DNA from: Terriglobia bacterium
Lineage (GTDB): Bacteria; Acidobacteriota; Terriglobia; Terriglobales; Acidobacteriaceae
Reading direction: 5' to 3'
Assembly: GCA_020073665.1 (NCBI GenBank)
Contig: JAIQEU010000006.1
Coordinates: forward strand, 186,001-250,000
Length of the DNA: 64,000 nucleotides
A program made the translations under genes and the position numbers. Below are positions 51,732 to 60,113 of the stretch, one piece after another. Under the pieces are notes generated by a model. That model was given only the letters and a program-made list of their open reading frames with translations. It did not search any database and had not been told where the DNA came from. Each line of letters starts with the position of its first letter. Position 1 is the stretch's first letter.

Positions 51732-52715
51732 ATGCCTGACGCCACCTTCGTCCCCACCCACCCGCCCGCGTCCGACCGCGTAGAATCAGACGTGGTCCGC
51801 GACATGAAACTGAGGCACGTGGTCGAGTCACAGCAGTTCACCGTTCCCATGCTGATGGATTTGTTCAACCGGTCGCGCGGGATGGAACGCGTGGTAGCCC
51901 GCGGGGGTACCCTCGACTACCAGAACAGGATCATGGCCACCCTGTTCTACCAGCCATCGACCAGGACGCGATTCTCCTTCGAAGCCGCCATGCATCGCCT
52001 GGGTGGCAGGGTGCTCTCCACCGAACACGCCCGCTCGTTTTCTTCTGAAATCGAAGCTGAGCAGGTGGAGGACTCCATCCGCATCATCGGTAGCTACAGT
52101 GACGTGATTGTGATTCGCCACCACGAAGAAGGCGGCGCATGGCGCGCGGCCCGGGTCTCGCCGGTTCCGGTCATCAATGCTGGTGACGGTAATGGCGGCC
52201 AGCATCCCACGCAGGCGCTGCTCGACATGTACACCATTTATCGCGAGCGCCCGCTGGACGGGCTGAGCGTGGCCATCATCGGCGAACTGGACAAGGGGCG
52301 CACCGCCCGCTCGTTGGCCTACCTATTGGCGAAGTTCGAGCGCGTGAAGATATTCTTTGTCAGCCCGCCCGAACTCCAGATGAAGCCGGACATACTCGAA
52401 TATCTCGACGAGCATGGCGTCCACTACCAACTGGAATCGGAAATCGAGCGCGTAATCGGCGAAGTGGATGTGGTCTACCAGACCCGCATCCGGCCCGAGC
52501 GCGTGACCGATGCCCGCGGCTTGGGCCGGTTCGCCATCAACTCGGCGGTCCTGCGGAAGATGAAATCAGACGCCATGATCCTTCATCCCTTGCCGCGCAC
52601 CGTGGAGTTGGATAAAACGGTGGACGATGATCCGCGCGCCCTCTACTTCCGCCAAGCGGTGAACGGTCTGTACGTGCGCATGGCGCTGCTGACGATGCTG
52701 TTGGACAAAGACTAA
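51732..52715 (+). CDS. Aspartate-carbamoyltransferase-like protein with altered active site
   Basis: 327 aa. The fold and carbamoyl-phosphate site are those of PyrB: FYQPSTRTRFSFE, RHHEEGG (R129), GGQHPTQALLD and LHPLPR. Two key positions differ from E. coli PyrB in my hand alignment: the 80s-loop lysine of KGET is Glu (E108 in EIEAEQ), and the aspartate-contacting Gln in TRVQKER is Arg (TRIRPER). The first 24 residues may be an extension. Position between carbamate kinase and ornithine aminotransferase, not with pyrC/pyrI, suggests a transcarbamylase with another acceptor, as for E. coli YgeW. An ordinary pyrimidine role cannot be ruled out. Confidence 0.8.
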   Translation: MPDATFVPTHPPASDRVESDVVRDMKLRHVVESQQFTVPMLMDLFNRSRGMERVVARGGTLDYQNRIMATLFYQPSTRTRFSFEAAMHRLGGRVLSTEHARSFSSEIEAEQVEDSIRIIGSYSDVIVIRHHEEGGAWRAARVSPVPVINAGDGNGGQHPTQALLDMYTIYRERPLDGLSVAIIGELDKGRTARSLAYLLAKFERVKIFFVSPPELQMKPDILEYLDEHGVHYQLESEIERVIGEVDVVYQTRIRPERVTDARGLGRFAINSAVLRKMKSDAMILHPLPRTVELDKTVDDDPRALYFRQAVNGLYVRMALLTMLLDKD

Positions 52716-52716
52716 T

Positions 52717-52776
52717 AGTTGGCAGCTAGTAGCTGGTAGTTGGAAACCCAAGTACCCAGCCCCTGGCTACCAGCCA
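52717..52776. repeat. Degenerate GCTGGTAGCT-type intergenic repeat
   Basis: AGTTGGCAGCTAGTAGCTGGTAGTTGG followed by GGCTACCAGCC within 60 bp can fold on itself. Related stretches sit at 16428-16456 and 50637-50665. No gene is present in this gap. Confidence 0.45.
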
Positions 52777-52802
52777 CCATTCTTAGATACTGAAAGGACC
52801 TT

Positions 52803-54017
52803 ATGCCCGTCACCGAAGAACTTCTTGGCACCCAGGATTTCGTCGAGCTTGAAAACCAATACGGAGCTCATAACTATCATCCCCTCGATGTTGTCATCGA
52901 GAAGGCCGAGGGCGTCTGGGTGTACGACGTCGACGGCAAACGCTATCTCGACTGCCTGGCCGCTTATTCGGCGGTCAATCAGGGACACTGTCATCCCAAG
53001 ATTCTAAAGACCCTGACCGAACAGGCGCACAAAGTCACGTTGACCTCACGGGCGTTCCGCAACGACCAACTGCCGATGCTTTACAAAGAGCTCCATCAGT
53101 TGACCGGTTTCGATATGGCGCTGCCCATGAACTCGGGCGCCGAGGCCGTCGAGACCGCGGTCAAGACCGCCCGCAAGTGGGGTTACAAAGTAAAAGGCAT
53201 CCCGGAAGGCAAAGCCGAAATCATTGTCTGCTCCAATAATTTCCACGGACGGACCGTGACTATCGTCAGCTTTTCAACCGACGAGCAATATCGCGACGGT
53301 TTCGGGCCGTTCACCCCGGGGTTCAAAGTTATCCCGTTCGGCGATGTCGAGGCGCTGCGCGCTGCCATCACCCCCAACACCTGCGCGTTTCTGGTGGAGC
53401 CAATTCAAGGCGAAGCCGGAATAATTATTCCGCCGAAGGGATTTCTGAAAGAAGCCGCCGAAATCTGCCGCCAGAACCGGGTGTTGCTGATGACTGACGA
53501 GATCCAGTCGGGCCTGGGCCGCACCGGCAAGCTGTTTGCCTACATGCACGAGGGCATTCGGCCCGACCTGCTGATCGTGGGCAAGGCGCTGGCGGGCGGA
53601 TTCTATCCCGTCTCAGCAGTGCTGTCTTCGAAGGAAATTCTCGGCGTCTATAAACCGGGCGATCACGGCAGCACTTTCGGGGGCAATCCCTTGGGCTGTG
53701 CGGTGGCACGGACGGCGTTGCGGGTTCTGATGGAAGAGAAGATGGTCGAGCGCTCCGCCGAACTGGGCGCGTATTTCCTGGAAAAGCTGAAGACCCTCCG
53801 CAGTGCAGATTTGAAGGAAGTCCGCGGCGTCGGTTTGTGGATTGGCATCGAGCTGCACAGTGCAGCGCGGCCCTATTGCGAACAGCTGAAGCAGGAAGGC
53901 ATCCTCTGCAAAGAAACTCACGACCGGGTGATCCGCATCGCGCCGCCGCTGGTCATCAAGCGCGAGGAGATTGACTGGGCATTTGAGCGCATCAAGAAGG
54001 TGATCGAGAAACACTAG
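52803..54017 (+). CDS. rocD: Ornithine aminotransferase
   Basis: 404 aa class III PLP enzyme. Transfers the delta-amino group of ornithine to 2-oxoglutarate, giving glutamate-5-semialdehyde. Family landmarks: [13 protein letters not shown] (substrate Tyr region), [49 protein letters not shown] and the PLP lysine in [16 protein letters not shown], with [14 protein letters not shown] 52803 has AAGGA upstream. It drains ornithine formed by the carbamoyltransferase or the amidinohydrolase. Confidence 0.93.
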   Translation: MPVTEELLGTQDFVELENQYGAHNYHPLDVVIEKAEGVWVYDVDGKRYLDCLAAYSAVNQGHCHPKILKTLTEQAHKVTLTSRAFRNDQLPMLYKELHQLTGFDMALPMNSGAEAVETAVKTARKWGYKVKGIPEGKAEIIVCSNNFHGRTVTIVSFSTDEQYRDGFGPFTPGFKVIPFGDVEALRAAITPNTCAFLVEPIQGEAGIIIPPKGFLKEAAEICRQNRVLLMTDEIQSGLGRTGKLFAYMHEGIRPDLLIVGKALAGGFYPVSAVLSSKEILGVYKPGDHGSTFGGNPLGCAVARTALRVLMEEKMVERSAELGAYFLEKLKTLRSADLKEVRGVGLWIGIELHSAARPYCEQLKQEGILCKETHDRVIRIAPPLVIKREEIDWAFERIKKVIEKH

Positions 54018-54027
54018 GAACCGCGTA

Positions 54028-54085
54028 GGGACGGCCGACTCGGCTGTCCCTGCGGAGCCTCTGTGTCCCCTGTGGTTAGTTTGGT
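54028..54085. repeat. Hairpin and CTCTGTGTCCCCTGTGGTT repeat after rocD
   Basis: GGGACGGCCGACTCGGCTGTCCC (two arms of ten bp with one G-U, 54028-54050) is extended by flanking CCG/CGG. It is followed by CTCTGTGTCCCCTGTGGTT (54060-54078), related to the inverted repeat at 43782. Likely a dispersed palindromic element that may also reduce readthrough. Confidence 0.5.
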
Positions 54086-54158
54086 TTGAAATCCGTGTGA
54101 GCCCCCCGCGAGCCCGCGTCTGGCACTCCCCGCCGCCCAGACGCTATCATCAACACGC

Positions 54159-54980
54159 ATGCCCGACACCGTCCTGATGTGCCCGCCCACGTTCTTTGAT
54201 GTCCGCGAAGTCAAGAACCCCTACATGCGGCATGCCATCGACCCCGTGCGGGCACAGCACCAATGGGAGAACCTCCGCCGTGCCCTGCAGCAAGCGGGCC
54301 TGACCGTGGAAATCATCGACCCGGTTAAAGACCTCGAAGACATGGTGTTTGCCGCCAACCAGGTGTTTGTCGGCTACAGCGAGAAGATTGGCAAGTTCAT
54401 CGTCCCCAGCGAAATGCGCTACCTGATCCGGCAGAAGGAGGTACCCCATTACGTGGAGTGGTTTCGCAAGCGGGGTTACCAGATCATTGCACTCGACCTG
54501 AAGGGTGAGTGCCTGGAGGGCCATGGCGATCTGCTCTGGCATCCCGATCACTCGAAGATCTGGGCAGGCTATGGCTTTCGCTCCACCCGCGCCGCCGTAG
54601 ACAAGTTCTCCGCCGCTATGCACGAACTGGGTTTTCCCGTCGCTCCACTGCAGTTGGTGGACGACCACTGCTACCACCTCGACACCTGTCTCTGCCCGCT
54701 CAACCACGAAGCCGTGCTGATTTATCCGGGGGCGTATTCTGCAGATGCCCTGCAAAACGTGCGGCAGGGCTGGAAGCGAATTCACGAGCTAACCCGCGAG
54801 GAAGCAGTCGGGTTCATGGGCAACGGGATTGTCGCCAACCGGCACTACATTACCCCGCGGGTTACCCCGAACTTGCAGAACATCCTGGCCCGGGAAGGAT
54901 TGACCGCGGTGGTGATCGATACCTCGGAGTTCGAGAAGTCCGGTGGCAGCGTGTTCTGCATGAAGTCGCTTATCTGGTAA
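54159..54980 (+). CDS. Arginine deiminase/dihydrolase-like amidinohydrolase (DDAH/ArgZ N-domain type)
   Basis: 273 aa, pentein (GME) superfamily. Landmarks: DMVFAANQVFVG (D62, N67), CLEGHGDLLW, the catalytic His in HCYHLDTCLCPL (H173) and the nucleophile C267 in KSGGSVFCMKSLIW. The single-domain length and the D-MVF-AN motif match dimethylarginine dimethylaminohydrolase-like proteins and the catalytic domain of cyanobacterial ArgZ/AgrE. Converts a guanidino compound, most likely arginine, to citrulline (deiminase) or to ornithine plus ammonia and CO2 (dihydrolase). Either product feeds the neighbouring enzymes. Confidence 0.75.
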   Translation: MPDTVLMCPPTFFDVREVKNPYMRHAIDPVRAQHQWENLRRALQQAGLTVEIIDPVKDLEDMVFAANQVFVGYSEKIGKFIVPSEMRYLIRQKEVPHYVEWFRKRGYQIIALDLKGECLEGHGDLLWHPDHSKIWAGYGFRSTRAAVDKFSAAMHELGFPVAPLQLVDDHCYHLDTCLCPLNHEAVLIYPGAYSADALQNVRQGWKRIHELTREEAVGFMGNGIVANRHYITPRVTPNLQNILAREGLTAVVIDTSEFEKSGGSVFCMKSLIW

Positions 54981-55118
54981 TCGCCCCCGCGGTTACTCGT
55001 TCCTGCCACATTGCCACTGCCTTCCCGCGCGACTGTCGGGGCCAAGATCGCTAACCTAGCTGGAATTTGCCCGTCCTACAAGCCGATAGTAAGATGGCCC
55101 TCAGTAGGGTTGGCTTGG

Positions 55119-55142
55119 GGTGTGGTTGCCCACACCTTTTTT
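55119..55142 (+). terminator. Intrinsic terminator between the arginine cluster and the kinase gene
   Basis: GGTGTGG, loop TTGC, CCACACC and then six T residues. It lies 140 bp after the amidinohydrolase stop and 32 bp before the kinase ATG, so it could also act as an attenuator in the kinase leader. Confidence 0.85.
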
Positions 55143-55173
55143 GCAGACCCGCTGCCCCTGGGAGATCTCCCGC

Positions 55174-57792
55174 ATGGCGGAGTTACAGCCAGTGACGAAC
55201 GCGGAGCGCGCGGCGGAGTCTCTCTCTGGAACCACGGTCGGACGCTTCGTGATCGGGGACCGCCTGGGCAAAGGCGGCATGGGCGAGGTATATCTTGCCC
55301 AGGACACGAAGCTTAAGCGCCAAGTCGCTCTCAAGCGCCTGGCACCCACTCTCCGTGCAGACGCGCTTTACCGCCGTCGCTTCCAGGAGGAAGCCGAGCG
55401 CGCCTCCCGCTTCAGCGATTCCCACGTAGCCGCCCTTTACGACGTACTGGAAGAACAGGGCGAGATGTTTCTCGTCATGGAATACATCGAAGGCGAGAAC
55501 CTGCGGCAGCGCCTGCGCCGTCCCCTTACCCTGGAGCAGTTCTTTGAAATCGCGATGCAGTGCGCCGAAGCATTAGCGGCCGCGCATGAGCGTGGAATCG
55601 TGCATTGCGACATCAAGCCCGAGAACATCATGCTTACCAACTCGGGTCAGGTGAAGATCCTGGATTTCGGTGTGGCCAAACACCTGCCCCAATCTGACCA
55701 GAGTTCGACCGTGGACCGCACCGGTACTATGGGTGGAACTCCTGCGTATATGTCGCCGGAAGTGCTGCTGGAGAAGATTCCCGATGGCCGCGCGGATGTG
55801 TTTTCCCTGGGTGTGGTGTTCTATGAAGCGTTGACCGGGCACCACCCCTTTCTGGCCAGTAGTTTCGTAGCCACGACGGACCGCATTCGCACCGAAACGC
55901 CCACACCCATCCGTATCTTCAATTCGCAAGTTCCCGACGGATTGGAAGTGCTGGTCAGCAAGGCCATGGCCAAGGAGCCGGGACAGCGCTACGCCGGCGC
56001 CCGAGAACTGCTGGAAGATCTTCGCCTGGTGCAAGCCGGATTGACTCCGAGCAAGCTCACTCCGACTCTGCCACAGCGCGTGCGGGACAAGTCCAGACCC
56101 AAACCCTGGACTCTGGCGACGCTTGCGGCGATTGTGATTCTGGGCACGATCGTCGCCTACCGGCAGATGCCCGTGTCACGCTGGCTGGGCTGGGGGATTT
56201 CCTCTCCTGCGGAGCTGGCCGTCCTGCCTTTTTCTCCCACCGGCGACGATCCCGGTGCCAAAGCATTCTGTGACGGGCTCACCCAGACGGTCACGGCGAA
56301 ACTGACTCAGCTAACCGGGAACTACCCGCTTCAGGTAGTACCTACCAGCGAAATCCGCGCCGATGGTGTGAACAGCGTGGAGCAGGCCCGCAAGAACTTC
56401 GGCGTGAATCTGGTTCTGGAAGGCAGCCTGCATGGTTCGGGCAGCCAGATACGCGTCACCTACAGCCTGGTGGACGCCAGGACGCGGCGACAGCTTCGCG
56501 CCGGCACGGTCGACGCCAGCGTGGCCGACGCTTTTGCCGTGGAAGATCGCGTGGTGAACGGTGTCCTCGACATGCTGGGCCTGGAAATCAAGGATAACGA
56601 CCGGGTTGTGCTGGCGGCTCACGGTACCGACAATCCCTCGGCTCACGATCAGTATCTCCGTGGTCGCGGCTTCCTGCTGGACTACCACAAACCGGAGAAC
56701 ATCGATAGCGCCATCTCGGCATTCAATAGCGCTCTCACTTTGGACTCCAGCTATGCGCAGGCGTACGCCGGCTTGGGCGAGGCCTGGCAAGGCTACCAGG
56801 AGGGCTCGCGCAGCAGCGACTGGATGGAGAAGTCTAAAGCGGCGTGTGGTCAGGCCGTGGCTCTGGCGCCCAATCTGGCCGACGGCTACGCCTGCCTGGG
56901 AAGAGTCTTTCGCGGAACGGGAGAGTACGAGAAGGCGGTTGCCCAGTTCCAGAAAGCGACCACGCTTGATCCCACCAGCGACGATGCTTTCAGGGGATTG
57001 GCCGACGCTTATCAAAAGCTGAACCAACCGGGCGAGGCTGAAGCCACCTACCGCCGCGCCATCAGCCTGCGTCCTCACTATTGGGCGGGGTACAGTTCGC
57101 TGGGTGTTTTCTACTACGGCCAGGCTCGCTATGACGAGGCCGCCAAGATGTTTCAGCAAGTCATTAGTCTGGCCCCTGATAACTACCGAGGCTATTCCAA
57201 CCTGGGTGCAATGTATGTCGCCCAGGCCCGTTACCAGGACGCCATTGCCGAACTTGAGAAGTCGGTAGCCATACGTCCCACCGTGGAAGCCTACGACAAC
57301 TTGGGCAACGCCTACTTTGCCATGCGGAAGTTTGATGTAGCCGCTCACAAGTTTGAGGAAGGCTTGAAGTTCGACCAAACCAGTTGGCTCAGTTGGGGAA
57401 ACCTGGGGGATGCATACTATTCGGCCTCGGGAATGCGGCAACAGGCCGCCAATGCCTATCGCGAGGCCATCCGTCTCGCAGACGAAAAACTGAAGGTGAA
57501 TCCGCGGGACGGACATGTGCTGGCGTACCGAGCCGTTTATTTGGCCATGTTGGACCAGAAGGAGGACGCACTGACTTCGCTGCGAAAGGCCATCTCAATT
57601 TCGCCCGATGATCCCGACGTCCAATTTCGCGCCGCACTGGTGTACAACCACTTTGGGGATACGAACCTGACCCTGGAGTGGCTGCAGAAGGCGCTGGCAA
57701 AAGGGTTCCCGGCTGAGTTCGTGCGCACTACTCCTGATTTCGACCATTTGCGCGACGATCCACGGATAAAGAAGTTGCTACAGGGACATTAA
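55174..57792 (+). CDS. Ser/Thr protein kinase with TolB-like domain and TPR repeats
   Basis: 872 aa from ATG 55174 (GGGAG upstream). Kinase domain 24-290: glycine loop LGKGGMGEVYLA, K54 in ALKRL, catalytic loop HCDIKPEN (H144-C145-D146, Arg of HRD replaced), DFG at 164 and GTPAYMSPEVL. A membrane helix lies at about 315-335 (TLATLAAIVILGTIVAY). Outside it are a TolB/adenylate-cyclase-associated domain (LAVLPFSPTGDDPGAKAFCDGL) and eight or more TPRs from about 510 on. This arrangement is a hallmark of acidobacteria. The substrate is unknown; the HCD loop suggests activity without activation-loop phosphorylation. Confidence 0.9.
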   Translation: MAELQPVTNAERAAESLSGTTVGRFVIGDRLGKGGMGEVYLAQDTKLKRQVALKRLAPTLRADALYRRRFQEEAERASRFSDSHVAALYDVLEEQGEMFLVMEYIEGENLRQRLRRPLTLEQFFEIAMQCAEALAAAHERGIVHCDIKPENIMLTNSGQVKILDFGVAKHLPQSDQSSTVDRTGTMGGTPAYMSPEVLLEKIPDGRADVFSLGVVFYEALTGHHPFLASSFVATTDRIRTETPTPIRIFNSQVPDGLEVLVSKAMAKEPGQRYAGARELLEDLRLVQAGLTPSKLTPTLPQRVRDKSRPKPWTLATLAAIVILGTIVAYRQMPVSRWLGWGISSPAELAVLPFSPTGDDPGAKAFCDGLTQTVTAKLTQLTGNYPLQVVPTSEIRADGVNSVEQARKNFGVNLVLEGSLHGSGSQIRVTYSLVDARTRRQLRAGTVDASVADAFAVEDRVVNGVLDMLGLEIKDNDRVVLAAHGTDNPSAHDQYLRGRGFLLDYHKPENIDSAISAFNSALTLDSSYAQAYAGLGEAWQGYQEGSRSSDWMEKSKAACGQAVALAPNLADGYACLGRVFRGTGEYEKAVAQFQKATTLDPTSDDAFRGLADAYQKLNQPGEAEATYRRAISLRPHYWAGYSSLGVFYYGQARYDEAAKMFQQVISLAPDNYRGYSNLGAMYVAQARYQDAIAELEKSVAIRPTVEAYDNLGNAYFAMRKFDVAAHKFEEGLKFDQTSWLSWGNLGDAYYSASGMRQQAANAYREAIRLADEKLKVNPRDGHVLAYRAVYLAMLDQKEDALTSLRKAISISPDDPDVQFRAALVYNHFGDTNLTLEWLQKALAKGFPAEFVRTTPDFDHLRDDPRIKKLLQGH

Positions 57793-57859
57793 GACTCTGA
57801 GCGTAGTACGGCATAGCCTCGAGCGGCCGGCAAGTCCCAAGGCTTAGGAGGAACAAGCG

Positions 57860-58210
57860 ATGAAGAAAAAGACAATTCGTGCCCACAAAACGCGGAAAAC
57901 GAAAAGCAAGCATCCCAGCTTGGCAAAAAAACTCCCGGTCCATATTCACCCGAATGGTGATGTGGACAACGAGATCGTTAATCTGAGGAAATCCGTCGAC
58001 GAGCAGGTGACCTGGTATTCAGAGGGAGACGAGTTCACGATCCAGTTCCCGGTCTCTCCCTTCGCCAATGACACGTTCGTGGTTCCGGCGGGGGGGAGCG
58101 TAAGTTCGGGGCGGCTCAAGGCGGATGCTGCACTCGACCAATATCCGTACTTCGTCAAGAGCGTCGTTCTGGCCATGAGCGCTGACCCCGGTCTCAACGT
58201 TAAGCCGTAG
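57860..58210 (+). CDS. Small protein of unknown function, cupredoxin-like pattern
   Basis: 116 aa, ATG preceded by TAGGAGGAACAAGCG. The first 25 residues are very basic (KKKTIRAHKTRKTKSKH). The remainder alternates hydrophobic and polar residues as in a small beta-sandwich: EQVTWYSEGDEFTIQFPVSPF, VVPAGGSVSSG, YPYFVKSVVLAM. Copper ligands (His-Cys-Met) are absent. No family assigned. Confidence 0.65.
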   Translation: MKKKTIRAHKTRKTKSKHPSLAKKLPVHIHPNGDVDNEIVNLRKSVDEQVTWYSEGDEFTIQFPVSPFANDTFVVPAGGSVSSGRLKADAALDQYPYFVKSVVLAMSADPGLNVKP

Positions 58211-58226
58211 GGTCAGTCCCCTGGAT

Positions 58227-58760
58227 CTACCCGGCGTTGGCGAAGACCCGGCTCTGGCAATTGGGACACAGCGTGCTTTCCTTCAAGTCGATCCACTCCA
58301 CGGCATGCGACGGCGCCATGACGCAGCCATAGTCCTCGCAGTGGGTCAGGTTCAGCGTGTGTCCGATCTCATGCACGGCTTCCTTGAACAACCGCTGCCG
58401 CAGGATGTCCCGGTCTGCCGCAAGCCCGTAGAATTCCTGCCGTAGCCGGTGCGCGGAAACCACGGCGCAAGGTCCGCCCATCTGGGCCTCCCCGAAGACG
58501 AAGGTCAGGATCGGGATGTAGAGGTCAAGCGCGGTCACGCCTAAGACGCGCCACGACTCAGGCCTGATCCGGCCCTGCATGCGGTGCAGCACTTCGGATG
58601 AGTGGTATTGTTGCCGTTCTCCGTGGAAGGCGAATTCTGGGTCGAGGGCTGGGGTAATCACTTCGCAAGGCATGCGAAATGTGTCCGCGAGGGCGGGCCC
58701 CAGGTCCATCAGCAGCTCGCCATCGAGGTTTCCGATCGGCAGCAGTTGCAAAAGCTTCAT
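58227..58760 (-). CDS. amzA: Archaemetzincin-type zinc metalloprotease
   Basis: 177 aa. The metzincin motif EIGHTLNLTHCEDYGC has HExxHxxxxxH followed by Cys; the further pattern VMAPSHAVEWID and CPNCQSRV gives the extra four-cysteine zinc site and Met-turn that mark archaemetzincins. N-terminal VLGVTALDLYIPILTFVFGEAQMGG is also typical. The ATG overlaps the stop of the response regulator by 4 bp, an unexpected partner. Substrate unknown. Confidence 0.87.
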   Translation of the reverse strand: MKLLQLLPIGNLDGELLMDLGPALADTFRMPCEVITPALDPEFAFHGERQQYHSSEVLHRMQGRIRPESWRVLGVTALDLYIPILTFVFGEAQMGGPCAVVSAHRLRQEFYGLAADRDILRQRLFKEAVHEIGHTLNLTHCEDYGCVMAPSHAVEWIDLKESTLCPNCQSRVFANAG

Positions 58761-60109
58761 CGAGTCTCGACCGAGGGTCTGCTCCAGCCGTACTTCTTCA
58801 GCTTGTGGTGCAACGTGACCCGGTCGATCTGCAGCACTTCGGCGGCGCGAGTCTGGTTCCAGTTGCAGGACTCGAGTACCCGCAGGATGTGAGCCTTTTC
58901 CATCTCGTCCAGGCTCTTCGAAGTGCCGTTGGACCCCGTTGCTTTGAAAACAAAATCCTGCTCCCGGATTTCCGGTTCCTGGGCGACCACCATGGCCCGC
59001 TCTACCGCGTTCTCCAACTCCCGCACGTTGCCCATCCAGGGTTGCTGCTGCAGCAGATCCATGGCGGTTGGTGACACCCGTGTGATCTTCTTGTTCATCT
59101 GCAGTGAAAATTTGCGGACGAAATGATTTACCAGCAGCGGGATGTCGTCCCGCCGGTCGCGGAGCGCAGGCAGCTCGATGCGAAACACATTCAAACGGTA
59201 GAAGAGGTCAGGACGGAACCTGCCTTCCTCGATCAGCTTCTCCAGGTCCTTATTGGTGGCGGCCACGCAACGAAAATCCACTTTGATGGGCTGGTTGCTT
59301 CCTACCCGCACGATTTCGCGCTCCTGCAACACGCGCAGCAGGTCGGTCTGGGTCTTCAGGCTGATGTCGCCGATCTCATCCAGGAAAACCGTCCCGCCCT
59401 CGGCAATCTCGAACTTGCCTTTCTTGCGGTACTGGGCTCCGGTGAACGCGCCCTTTTCATGCCCAAACAGTTCGCTCTCCAGCAGGGTCTCCGTCAAAGC
59501 TCCGCAATGAATGACCACCAACGGATGGAACCGCCGTGGGCTGGCGTGGTGGATGGCGCGGGCAACCAGTTCTTTGCCGGTACCGCTCTCGCCCGTGATC
59601 AACACTGTGGCATCGGTCGGGCCGACGGTCTCTATGGCGTCAAACAGCTTCGCCATGGCGGAGCTCTGGCCTACGATGTCTTCCGGCCGCGCCACCTCGG
59701 CCACGGTCTCCCGCAGCCGCACGTTCTCCTGCTCGGTACGTTTGTGCGCCAGTGCTTTCTTCACCAGGTGCGCGATCTCGTCGGGATCCAGCGGCTTGGT
59801 CACATAGTCATAGGCCCCGTTCTTGAGGGCGGTGACGGCAGTCTCGACCGAGGCATAGCCGGTCATCATAATGACCATCAGCTCAGGGTCGATCTCATGC
59901 ATGCGGCGCTGCAGCTCGATGCCGTCGGTGCCCCGCATCTTGATGTCGACCAGGGCCGCGTCCCAGCGCCCTTCCGCCATGCGGGTGAGGGCCTCGTTGG
60001 CATTCTCCGCCGTGCCGACTTCGTAGCCTTCTTCGTGAAACCACTTGCCGAGCGAGTCTCGCACGCTGAGTTCGTCGTCCACGATCAGCAGCTTGCCTTG
60101 TGCGCTCAA
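58757..60109 (-). CDS. Sigma-54-dependent response regulator (NtrC/ZraR type)
   Basis: 450 aa. Receiver 1-120 (Asp in AALVDIKMRGTDG), AAA+ about 140-375 with GESGTGKELVARAIHH, GAFTGA and TVFLDEIGDISL, and a Fis-type helix-turn-helix at the C-terminus (VLESCNWNQTRAAEVLQIDR). Four bp after the kinase stop. It presumably drives a sigma-54 promoter for the respiratory module on a signal from the haem sensor. Confidence 0.93.
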   Translation of the reverse strand: MSAQGKLLIVDDELSVRDSLGKWFHEEGYEVGTAENANEALTRMAEGRWDAALVDIKMRGTDGIELQRRMHEIDPELMVIMMTGYASVETAVTALKNGAYDYVTKPLDPDEIAHLVKKALAHKRTEQENVRLRETVAEVARPEDIVGQSSAMAKLFDAIETVGPTDATVLITGESGTGKELVARAIHHASPRRFHPLVVIHCGALTETLLESELFGHEKGAFTGAQYRKKGKFEIAEGGTVFLDEIGDISLKTQTDLLRVLQEREIVRVGSNQPIKVDFRCVAATNKDLEKLIEEGRFRPDLFYRLNVFRIELPALRDRRDDIPLLVNHFVRKFSLQMNKKITRVSPTAMDLLQQQPWMGNVRELENAVERAMVVAQEPEIREQDFVFKATGSNGTSKSLDEMEKAHILRVLESCNWNQTRAAEVLQIDRVTLHHKLKKYGWSRPSVETR

Positions 60110-60113
60110 GTTA

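Noticed and set aside
56311-57516. 401-codon minus-strand frame within the kinase-TPR gene
   Set aside because: Antisense to TPR repeats, which gives repetitive open frames; no independent support.
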